Assembly: GCA_003522805.1 (NCBI GenBank)
Contig: DPIB01000174.1
Coordinates: 1-5,055, forward strand
DNA: 5,055 nucleotides
Source: Fervidobacterium sp.
GTDB taxonomy: Bacteria; Thermotogota; Thermotogae; Thermotogales; Fervidobacteriaceae
Reading direction: 5' to 3'
In this document: one piece after another, positions 1-5,055 of the stretch
Layout of the letters: every line of letters starts with the position of its first letter
Position numbering within the stretch: position 1 is the first letter of the stretch
Program-made: the position numbers and the translations under genes
Notes under the pieces: model-generated
What the model was told of the DNA's origin: nothing
Databases searched by the model: none
The model's input: only the letters and a program-made list of their open reading frames with translations

Positions 1-1155
1 TTTGTTCTTCGTTTCAAGTGCGATCCTTGGAAAGTTCAGTGTAACGACCTTGAATGAACCTATATTCAGGTCAGACCCACCTATAGAGTTAGACATACCT
101 TTTAGTTTGTCCGCTCCGAATTTGAATTTTAGTTCTTTTGTAGAACTCGTCAACCTGCAACAAGAGGCTACAGCATCTATGCTGTCTGACACGTACCAGT
201 TTGTATCTTGCCATTTCAAATTCACACTGTTTATGAATCTTGCACTATCTTCGTCGACGAATTTTCCATCTTTGTAAAGTAAAGAGGCAGTTAATACGGG
301 AAAAGTAAACATCTGTTTTTCCCTTTCATCTCTAATCCACATCCAGAATTCCTTTTGCATTGCTATTATCTCCTCAACGTGGTCTGTAATTAAGTCGCCG
401 TTTGGATATGTCTCACCATCGAATATCGCACTTATGTAATTTCTGTCGAGATATGTGAAGTTGGTATACGGTGATTGCGTCCCTCTAATGGGCTGATTTA
501 TTGAGTATGTGAATATCTGAAAATGCTGTTGTAAGTATTTCCTTTCCTGTCCAGTTGGTATCGTTCCATTTTTGATATCTTGGAGGTAATAATACGTGAG
601 CCACACAAAGAAATCAGGCAGTCCGACAGCACCAGACTGTTGATTTGAAGCAAACATAACAAATTGTATAACGTGCTGAATGTAAGAAGAAAGATGCTTA
701 GCGGGTGTTGATTTTATGCTATCTATGAAAAACAGACCTTTTTCTACAATTGGTCTGAGTGAATAAGCATAACAATAAGGTTCGAATGCCGAATGATGTG
801 CATCGTGTAGATATATGTCTCCATACATCTCATATCGCAAAAACTTCTTTGCTTCATCTAATCCAAAGAGTCTTTTCATATTCTCATATATGTGATATAT
901 CGAATACAACTTTGCCAAAGGTTTTGCTACTTCATTGAAATAGGTGTAAACATTTGTGCTTCTGACATTTGCATTCGCATCTATCGTGGAATTCAATATC
1001 CCGTTGTTGAAAAAATACTCCGTAAATCTAACGGGATCAAGTTGCCAATCTAAGCCTTCGACCTCCAAGAGTTCACGTGGAATGCCGGACAACTCGTCGA
1101 CGAAATCTTTTGAAAAACTTCCAAGATTCTCAATGCTGTTCACAGATTTATCCAT
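1..1155 (-). CDS. nrdD: Anaerobic (class III) ribonucleoside-triphosphate reductase, N-terminal 385 residues
   Basis: This is the glycyl-radical enzyme that reduces ribonucleotides to deoxyribonucleotides without oxygen, in the cytoplasm. The frame is open from ATG at 1155 to the window edge, so the C-terminal part, with the zinc site and the glycyl-radical loop, lies outside. Family hallmarks are visible: HDAHHSAF followed by PYCYAY (Cys128, equivalent to the E. coli Cys79 region), QSPYTN at 227-232, a CCRL motif at 332-335 (the finger-loop radical cysteine, E. coli Cys290 region), and GGSDLNIGSF near 359-368. The sequence begins directly with the reductase core. I see no N-terminal ATP-cone, so the usual dATP overall-activity switch appears absent. 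The start is supported by AGGGGG seven bases upstream. An 83-bp gap (1156-1238) separates it from the preceding radical-SAM gene; I see no convincing promoter or terminator there. Hand-counted GC at third positions is about 45% over the first 50 codons, the highest in the operon. Confidence 0.93.
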   Translation of the reverse strand, partial: MDKSVNSIENLGSFSKDFVDELSGIPRELLEVEGLDWQLDPVRFTEYFFNNGILNSTIDANANVRSTNVYTYFNEVAKPLAKLYSIYHIYENMKRLFGLDEAKKFLRYEMYGDIYLHDAHHSAFEPYCYAYSLRPIVEKGLFFIDSIKSTPAKHLSSYIQHVIQFVMFASNQQSGAVGLPDFFVWLTYYYLQDIKNGTIPTGQERKYLQQHFQIFTYSINQPIRGTQSPYTNFTYLDRNYISAIFDGETYPNGDLITDHVEEIIAMQKEFWMWIRDEREKQMFTFPVLTASLLYKDGKFVDEDSARFINSVNLKWQDTNWYVSDSIDAVASCCRLTSSTKELKFKFGADKLKGMSNSIGGSDLNIGSFKVVTLNFPRIALETKNK

Positions 1156-1238
1156 ACCTTTTCCCCCTAATCGAAATAGTTAAACTCCTTACTACCAAAT
1201 TCCTATCAGCCGTTACAAATAGGTTATCTCACAACATT

Positions 1239-2180
1239 TTAATCTTTCTTTATATATTTGTATCCCTCTTCAATACGTTCCTTAGATATCAAATGCATAT
1301 TCACATATTGTCCGCAGTTACTGCCAATGTAGTTTTCTTCTATGTTTCCGATGCTAGTGATTACTTCATAACCAGCAGAAATAATTTCATCCAAAATTTG
1401 ATAACTTGCATCACTTTTTGAGGGATTGATGTAAGAAAAAAGGTGATTCTTTACGGCCCGATAAGTTGGATTTACAGGCGTAATTTTGATTAAGAATTTC
1501 TCCGGAGAAAAGTATTTTGATAAAACACTTGGATCCAAAGGCATATCTTTTGCCAGAGCAAAATTCAGAGTTATTTTCCTATCATCATGTTCATAAAACT
1601 CTTCTCCATATTCAGCAATCTTTGAAAAATCCCATTTTTTTATAGGGACAATAACATCTCTGAGGGCAATATCGGTTGTATGAATAGAGAACTGTAGTTG
1701 AAATTTTCCGTTTGAGTATTTTTCCTTCTTTATTAGCAATAAATCTTCAAAAAATCTGTCACATCCAGCAGGCGCAACCGTGGATATAGAGGGAATCAGA
1801 CCTTTAGCATCATAACAATTTGGTAGAGTTCTAAGAGTATTTATCACTTCTAAATTCAGAGCAGGTTCTCCCATCCTAGAAAACTGAATTTTGAATTTTT
1901 CGGAAGGAATATAACCATCTGGGAATCTCTTTCTCACCAAGAAATCTATTTGCGCCATAATTTCATCTGACGTAAGCTTCCCCTTGAAATGACCGCCTGC
2001 ATCGCACATTAGACAACCTACTGGGCAACCAAACATAGTAGAAACTATCAGAACCCACTTTTTTTCGATAGGAAGTGGTGTTTCGAAAGATTCAACAAAT
2101 TCGATGAACTTCCCATCTTCCATTTCTGCCAAGTAGACCACTGCAATATCTTCTTCTCCTACTGAATTAATAATTTTCAC
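1239..2180 (-). CDS. RlmN/Cfr-like radical-SAM protein with substituted catalytic cysteine
   Basis: This 313-residue protein matches the class A radical-SAM methylases RlmN and Cfr, which methylate adenosine in 23S rRNA (RlmN also acts on tRNA). Visible motifs are CX3CX2C (Cys52, 56, 59) for the [4Fe-4S] cluster, RMGEPALN (102-109) like the family's MGMGEPLLN, FSIH (164-167) followed by LRDVIVPI, ITPVNP (233-238), and a C-terminal NCGQ with Cys289 at the position of the methyl-carrying cysteine (E. coli RlmN Cys355). The other catalytic cysteine, seven residues before the first cluster cysteine (RlmN Cys118, Cfr Cys105), is Ile45 here. The N-terminal domain of RlmN, about 90 residues, is reduced to about 40. 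The start is GTG at 2180, overlapping the previous stop by four bases (GTGA), with GGGGG seven bases upstream. Membership of the superfamily is clear. The substrate is unknown, and ordinary A2503 methylation is unlikely unless another thiol substitutes. Confidence 0.85.
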   Translation of the reverse strand: MKIINSVGEEDIAVVYLAEMEDGKFIEFVESFETPLPIEKKWVLIVSTMFGCPVGCLMCDAGGHFKGKLTSDEIMAQIDFLVRKRFPDGYIPSEKFKIQFSRMGEPALNLEVINTLRTLPNCYDAKGLIPSISTVAPAGCDRFFEDLLLIKKEKYSNGKFQLQFSIHTTDIALRDVIVPIKKWDFSKIAEYGEEFYEHDDRKITLNFALAKDMPLDPSVLSKYFSPEKFLIKITPVNPTYRAVKNHLFSYINPSKSDASYQILDEIISAGYEVITSIGNIEENYIGSNCGQYVNMHLISKERIEEGYKYIKKD

Positions 2181-3058
2181 AGGTATTCCCCCTTTATTTT
2201 CTGATATATCTTCATTGCCGCCAGAATTCCATCTCCCATAGAAATTGCCACTTGCCTGAAAATACTGTTTTTCACATCACCTACAAGGTACAGACTACCA
2301 GCCGATTCTAACTCTGAAATACGTGATTTGATCTCTGATGACAAAAAGTCAAGTTGAGGTTCTCTGCCAATCGCAAAAACGAGGTAATCCACTTGTATTT
2401 TTTCATCTCCATAATTACTGGTGTAATTCAAAATTATGCCGTTCTCGCTATTGATAATTTCCGTAATTTCAGAATTCGGTTTATATATTACATTAATTGA
2501 ACGAGAGATTTTTTCAAACAAAAGAGGTCTGCACTTTAACTTCTCACTTCTATTCAAAATAGTAATTTGATTTTGTTTTTCAAGAGTTAAAGCATAATCA
2601 AAAGCTGCGTCGCCTGATCCAACTATGGCAATCTTTTTATTCTTTACCTCTATTAATGGATAGATCTCATAAAATACCTTATCCAAAGCAACACGAGGAA
2701 CTTTTATTGCTGGGGATTTTGGTTTCGTTCCGGATCCGATAACTAAGTATTTTGTATATAAACTTGTTCTTCGTGTTTTTACAACAAAAGTCGTATCTTC
2801 TATATTTACTTCTAATACTTCATCGAAAACCACATTTGCTGAAATTCTCTCTAGTTGTCTCTCTAATAGCTTTACGAAGTCTCTCCCAGAAATTGCATTT
2901 ACAAAGCCAGGATAGTTTTCGATTAAATTTGCATTTTTGATCAAACCACCAACTCTATCCTTTTCAAACACAACCGGACGGATTCCATAAAGTGATAGTT
3001 GAATTGCAGTAGCTACACCAGCTGGTCCTGCACCGATTATTATAACATCTTCAATCAT
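2177..3058 (-). CDS. FAD/NAD(P)H oxidoreductase, thioredoxin-reductase fold without the CxxC
   Basis: This 293-residue flavoprotein should pass electrons from NAD(P)H through FAD to an unknown partner. It shows an N-terminal FAD dinucleotide site (GAGPAG, 9-14), the GG...ENYPGF segment typical of thioredoxin reductase (37-52), a second dinucleotide site (GSGDAA, 147-152), and the C-terminal GD (260-261) followed by RQVAISMGDGILAA. The redox-active CATC of thioredoxin reductase aligns with YEIY (130-133), and the protein has only one cysteine (Cys176). It therefore cannot work as a normal disulfide reductase. A ferredoxin- or flavodoxin-directed reductase (YumC-like) feeding the neighbouring radical-SAM enzymes is a reasonable inference. 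It lacks the C-terminal extension of known enzymes of that kind. I chose ATG at 3058 over GTG at 3061 because GGAAGGGA then has suitable spacing. It overlaps the upstream gene by 8 bp and the next by 4 bp. Hand-counted GC3 is about 20% over the first 50 codons, the lowest in the operon. Confidence 0.87.
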   Translation of the reverse strand: MIEDVIIIGAGPAGVATAIQLSLYGIRPVVFEKDRVGGLIKNANLIENYPGFVNAISGRDFVKLLERQLERISANVVFDEVLEVNIEDTTFVVKTRRTSLYTKYLVIGSGTKPKSPAIKVPRVALDKVFYEIYPLIEVKNKKIAIVGSGDAAFDYALTLEKQNQITILNRSEKLKCRPLLFEKISRSINVIYKPNSEITEIINSENGIILNYTSNYGDEKIQVDYLVFAIGREPQLDFLSSEIKSRISELESAGSLYLVGDVKNSIFRQVAISMGDGILAAMKIYQKIKGEYL

Positions 3059-3731
3059 CACTATCCCTTCCGATTTGACGCAGAATGTCGTTTACCAGAA
3101 CAGGTGTAACAAATCCATGAGCAAGATTAATCAAAGTTGAAGTATGAAATTTTCGATTATAACTTGCCGTACCATCAACGGCGAAAAGAACGTCTAATCC
3201 TCTGACGAAAGCAGAACGTGCAGTTGATTCACAACATAAATGAGTCATTACACCAGTTAATACAACTTGGGATACATTTTTTTCATGCAATATTTTTTCT
3301 AATTGGGTATTGTAGAATGCATCATACTGACTTTTAAGAATAACCAAACTGTTAGGAAAAGTGAGCTCATCAATAATTTCATTTAATGGATTATCCTCCG
3401 TTATCAAGTCTCTCCACCATCTGGACATGCTTCCAGCATTTTCAGATGAATTCATATGACGTGTAAAGATAACCGGTAAATTGGCTGAAAAATAAGCTTC
3501 CACAAGCTTAACTATCTGTGATACTATCACACTTGCACTGGGAATATATGCATGTGAATTGTTGCTTAAAAAATATTTTTGCATGTCCAAAACTAACAGT
3601 GCAGAACGATTTGGAATAAATACATTCCTATTAATTTTACAAAAGTCTTCAATCTCTTCCAGCATTTTAAAAGCCGTCAACTCTAAATCTTGCTCGGTAA
3701 AGTATAATTCTTTTATAACTGTCACCTCCAA
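3051..3731 (-). CDS. Isochorismatase-family (cysteine) hydrolase
   Basis: This protein has the isochorismatase/nicotinamidase fold. The likely catalytic triad is Asp49 (LVLDMQ), Lys133 (ILKSQYDAFYNT) and Cys166 (GVMTHLCCES); Cys167 is adjacent. The layout resembles EntB/PhzD isochorismatases: about 40 residues before the first strand, DMQ-YFL, a WW...L segment, K--YDAF-----L and G--TH. EntB and PhzD lack the catalytic cysteine that this protein keeps, so a true cysteine-hydrolase reaction on an amide, carbamate or similar bond is possible. The substrate is not deducible. The start is uncertain. The longest frame begins at TTG 3731, which has no ribosome site before it, while a strong GGAGGTGA sits just inside, eight bases before an in-frame ATA (3716-3714). 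The first in-frame ATG is only residue 23, which would remove part of the EntB-like N-terminus. It follows the nrdG-like gene by 55 bp and overlaps the flavoprotein gene. Residues are numbered from TTG. Confidence 0.85.
   Translation of the reverse strand: MEVTVIKELYFTEQDLELTAFKMLEEIEDFCKINRNVFIPNRSALLVLDMQKYFLSNNSHAYIPSASVIVSQIVKLVEAYFSANLPVIFTRHMNSSENAGSMSRWWRDLITEDNPLNEIIDELTFPNSLVILKSQYDAFYNTQLEKILHEKNVSQVVLTGVMTHLCCESTARSAFVRGLDVLFAVDGTASYNRKFHTSTLINLAHGFVTPVLVNDILRQIGRDSDD
3714..3729 (-). promoter_or_regulatory. Strong ribosome binding site followed by an ATA, not ATG
   Basis: On the minus strand GGAGG (3729-3725) is followed by TGACAGTT and then ATA (3716-3714), in frame with the hydrolase. 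Spacing is ideal for initiation at ATA. No ATG, GTG or TTG occurs at a suitable distance downstream. The TTG at 3731 lies upstream of this site and the GTG at 3725 lies within it. Confidence 0.5.
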
Positions 3732-3786
3732 ATCAAAGAATACTTTGAGTGATTACATAGCACAGTTAAAAGAATTTATCTAAACT

Positions 3787-4368
3787 TTAGTACCGCAGTA
3801 ACGTTAATGATGGTCTGTTCAGCCATACCTTTTTTAGAGAATCAATTATTGTAAGAACGCTAACACTGTCTAAGTATATCTGATTCTTAGAAGCTGGAAA
3901 GCCTTCTTTTGCGTATTCTCGCATATATCTTCCCATTACAAATTCATCGAAATATTCAAGTGGTATGTCCACATCAAGCAGGTCTTTGGGCAGTCTCCAT
4001 GTATACAAAATCGTGACCACTCTATCTTGATATCTTTCTTTTACTACCTTGGCCAGTTTGTAGGCAAACACTCTATTGTGCATTGATAGTGGTTCTCCAC
4101 CAAGGAGTGCAAGTGATGCTCGAGGGTATCTGCTAAAAAGTATACCAAGTTTTTCCAATACTTTTGATTCCAAATAATCAAAATCAACAGAGAAATCATT
4201 TGAAAACGTCCACGTCTCTGGATTGTGACAGTCAAAACATTTCGGGGTAGCATCACAACCTTGGAAATACACACTTACGGATGGAAGTTTTGGATGATCA
4301 CCATATAGTACTTTCACAGTCCTAACCAATGGTGATACCTTTGGCAATGGTAAGATTTGAGACATCAT
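3787..4368 (-). CDS. nrdG: NrdG-like radical-SAM activating protein with CX5CX2C cluster motif
   Basis: This protein likely installs the glycyl radical on NrdD, using SAM and a [4Fe-4S] cluster in the cytoplasm. It has 193 residues. The N-terminal QGC....CFDCHNPETW segment corresponds to the family's GC---C-GC-NPETW, but the cysteines are spaced CX5CX2C (Cys38, 44, 47) rather than CX3CX2C. GGEP follows at 90-93. Further matches are YTWRLP (family YTG-R-L), DEFVMGRY at 141-148 (family DVLVDG-F) and FPASKNQIYLD (family FRGS-NQR). There is no extra ferredoxin-like insert, as in short NrdG proteins. It is the first gene of the operon, with AGGGGGG five bases before the first of two ATGs (4368, 4365); either could be used. 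NrdD lies three genes downstream in the same direction, which supports the assignment. A different activase in the Fer4_12 group is the main alternative. Confidence 0.82.
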   Translation of the reverse strand: MMSQILPLPKVSPLVRTVKVLYGDHPKLPSVSVYFQGCDATPKCFDCHNPETWTFSNDFSVDFDYLESKVLEKLGILFSRYPRASLALLGGEPLSMHNRVFAYKLAKVVKERYQDRVVTILYTWRLPKDLLDVDIPLEYFDEFVMGRYMREYAKEGFPASKNQIYLDSVSVLTIIDSLKKVWLNRPSLTLLRY

Positions 4369-4426
4369 ATTTACCCCCCTAACTCAAGCAACAAGAACCC
4401 AAAATAATCATTTATAAGACAGCATT

Positions 4427-4472
4427 ATACGACAGATAGTACATAATAGAAATTATTACCTATATATAGTAT
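4427..4472. promoter_or_regulatory. Pair of NrdR-box-like operators
   Basis: The published NrdR box is acaCwAtATaTwGtgt, usually in pairs about three helical turns apart. Box 1 (4457-4472) contains CTATATATAG, a perfect match to the ten-base core. Box 2 (4427-4442) matches the core at seven of ten positions. Both contain TACTAT on the minus strand, exactly 30 bp apart. Box 1 covers the -10 element of the operon promoter and box 2 touches the second TATAAT, so a bound repressor would block initiation. NrdR normally represses ribonucleotide-reductase genes when (d)ATP is sufficient. The 30-bp spacing is slightly shorter than the typical 31-32 bp. Confidence 0.55.
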
Positions 4473-4494
4473 CATAAATTGTACTTTAAGTCAA
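4466..4494 (-). promoter_or_regulatory. Sigma-A-type promoter of the nrd operon
   Basis: On the minus strand TTGACT (4494-4489) is followed by a 17-base spacer and TACTAT (4471-4466). Transcription would start near 4459, giving a leader of about 90 bases before the first gene. A perfect TATAAT at 4429-4424 could be the -10 of a second, downstream start, but its -35 match (TTTCTA, 4452-4447) is poor. Confidence 0.55.
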
Positions 4495-4495
4495 G

Positions 4496-4538
4496 AAAAA
4501 AAGGTGGAGATTTCGGACTTTTTCAACTTGTCTCCACC
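4496..4538 (-). terminator. Intrinsic terminator upstream of the nrd operon
   Basis: The arms GGTGGAGA (4503-4510) and TCTCCACC (4531-4538) pair perfectly around a 20-base loop. On the minus strand the stem is followed by seven T residues (4502-4496). On the plus strand four T residues follow, so it may also work weakly that way. It lies just downstream of the broken minus-strand gene at 4560-4773 and ends one base before the -35 box of the nrd promoter. Confidence 0.65.
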
Positions 4539-4559
4539 TTTTGACAAACCATTTTGTTC

Positions 4560-4773
4560 TTATTCGCATTTCTCAAGAATTTTGACAACTCTACAATCCA
4601 AGGTACGCCTTACGTACATCATCGTTTTTAGGAATCTATAGAATGTTTGAGAATCTACAATTTCAGGTATAGATACGTTAGCTTTTTACCAAAATAACCC
4701 TCATTACCCTTGGATCCTTATATATTTCTTTCAGGATATTTTGAGTTTTGATTCCGAAATCACTCGAAATCAT
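4560..4773 (-). pseudogene. Frameshifted small gene, possibly a STAS-domain remnant
   Basis: Reading from ATG at 4773 gives 29 codons to the edge of a run of five A residues (plus-strand T5, 4683-4687); the frame then stops at once. Removing one A joins it to 41 further codons ending at TAA 4560, making a coherent 70-residue protein. It reads ...ILKEIYKDPRVMRVILV, then IPEIVDSQTFYRFLKTM, then RVVKILEKCE. The strand, then I-DS, helix and RVV strand order resembles the second half of RsbS/RsbR-type STAS domains. That homology is a weak judgement by eye. No ribosome site precedes the ATG and the first STAS strands are missing, so the 5' end is probably lost as well. A terminator follows 22 bp downstream, as expected for a formerly real gene. 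A sequencing error in the A run is the main alternative to true decay. Confidence 0.4.
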
Positions 4774-4829
4774 GGTTTAATGGTTTATATGTGTAGAATA
4801 ATTACCAATAGACACTTCTTGGTTAGTAA

Positions 4830-4855
4830 AGTTACCTGATTCGACAAAGGTAACT
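4830..4855. repeat. Inverted repeat AGTTACCT / AGGTAACT
   Basis: Eight bases at 4830-4837 are the exact reverse complement of 4848-4855 across a ten-base spacer. The similarity extends imperfectly outward (TAGTAA on the left, TACTA on the right). It could be an operator or a subterminal element structure. Nothing identifies a binding protein. Confidence 0.3.
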
Positions 4856-4909
4856 ACTATTAACAAAAGTAAGAAATTTGTTGACATTTTAACACAGTTT
4901 GCCAAGAAG

Positions 4910-4934
4910 TCTCCCACCCTCTATAGGTGGGAGA
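4910..4934 (+). mobile_element. Hairpin resembling the right end of an IS200/IS605 (TnpB-type) element
   Basis: TCTCCCACC (4910-4918) and GGTGGGAGA (4926-4934) form a perfect 9-bp stem with loop CTCTATA, preceded by CAAGAAG and followed by TGAATTGAC. No T run follows, so it is not a terminator. A GC-rich hairpin in this sequence setting is typical of the right end and omega-RNA tail of IS605-family tnpB elements. I find no tnpB coding sequence beside it, so at most this is a solo end or a non-autonomous remnant. The identification rests on general resemblance. Confidence 0.35.
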
Positions 4935-5055
4935 TGAATTGACATTCTTCTTACTTCTTATTGTGCTTATTATGTTGTATAATATAATCACTCGTGATAA
5001 ATGCAGAGTCTACTACATGATAGAATTGGATTGTAATAATCATTCAGATTATATT

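Larger units (their letters stand above)
4774..5055. other. AT-rich region without an intact gene
   Basis: Apart from the two palindromes listed separately, I see only short open frames with no family resemblance. A TATAATATAAT sequence at 4978-4988 could be a plus-strand -10 element for a gene beyond the window, but I find no good -35 at the right distance. AATATAATC (4981-4989) and GATTATATT (5047-5055) form a distant inverted repeat that may be chance in such AT-rich DNA. Confidence 0.4.

Noticed and set aside
2..277. Plus-strand open frame of 91 codons
   Set aside because: It lies antisense within nrdD, whose conserved motifs fix the real strand and frame; it has no ribosome site or family resemblance.
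1156..1238. Possible internal promoter before nrdD
   Set aside because: TTGTGA- and TTGTAA-like boxes exist but no acceptable -10 lies at the correct distance; no NrdR-like box is present.
956..1421. Two overlapping plus-strand open frames
   Set aside because: They cover the ends of nrdD and the radical-SAM gene in antisense and read as low-complexity sequence.
4044..4274. Minus-strand open frame of 76 codons in another frame of the nrdG-like gene
   Set aside because: The overlapping frame has the conserved cluster and GGEP motifs; this one is a shadow.
4881..4909. TTGACA at 4881 as a plus-strand -35 box
   Set aside because: The sequence 17 bases downstream (AAGAAG) is not a -10 element.
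4910..4934. Hairpin as a rho-independent terminator
   Set aside because: No T run follows the stem on either strand.
1..5055. CRISPR array, tRNA or rRNA
   Set aside because: No regularly spaced repeats and no tRNA- or rRNA-like segments were seen by eye on either strand.

Overview
The window is AT-rich bacterial DNA. It carries strong purine-rich Shine-Dalgarno sites (AGGGGG, GGAGGTGA) and genes for strictly anaerobic deoxynucleotide synthesis. The wording of the NrdD protein, for example its GGSDLNIGSF segment, and the overall base composition recall Thermotogota such as Fervidobacterium or Thermosipho. That placement is an inference from memory of the family, not a search result.

All five genes lie on the minus strand and read as one operon from about 4460 down to 1: an NrdG-like radical-SAM activase (3787-4368), an isochorismatase-fold hydrolase (3051-3731), an FAD/NAD(P)H reductase of the thioredoxin-reductase fold (2177-3058), an RlmN/Cfr-like radical-SAM protein (1239-2180), and NrdD, the anaerobic ribonucleotide reductase (1-1155, C-terminus outside the window). 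The three middle genes overlap end to start and look translationally coupled. They sit as a block between the activase and the reductase it should activate. A sigma-A-type promoter lies upstream, and two NrdR-box-like palindromes overlap its elements, which points to NrdR control of the whole operon.

Upstream (4496-5055) there is no intact gene. It holds a terminator that ends just before the operon's -35 box, a frameshifted small gene that weakly resembles the second half of a STAS domain (4560-4773), a 9-bp-stem hairpin resembling the right end of an IS200/IS605 (TnpB-type) element (4910-4934), and otherwise apparently featureless AT-rich sequence.

The most interesting part is the middle cassette. 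The RlmN/Cfr-like protein keeps the cluster cysteines, the SAM motifs and the methyl-carrying cysteine. It has Ile where RlmN and Cfr have the second catalytic cysteine. Its partner reductase has lost the CxxC disulfide of thioredoxin reductase. The NrdG homologue has a CX5CX2C cluster motif instead of CX3CX2C. Together these suggest an undescribed radical-SAM modification module, with its own flavoprotein and hydrolase, wired into the anaerobic nucleotide-reduction operon. The function is not known to me.
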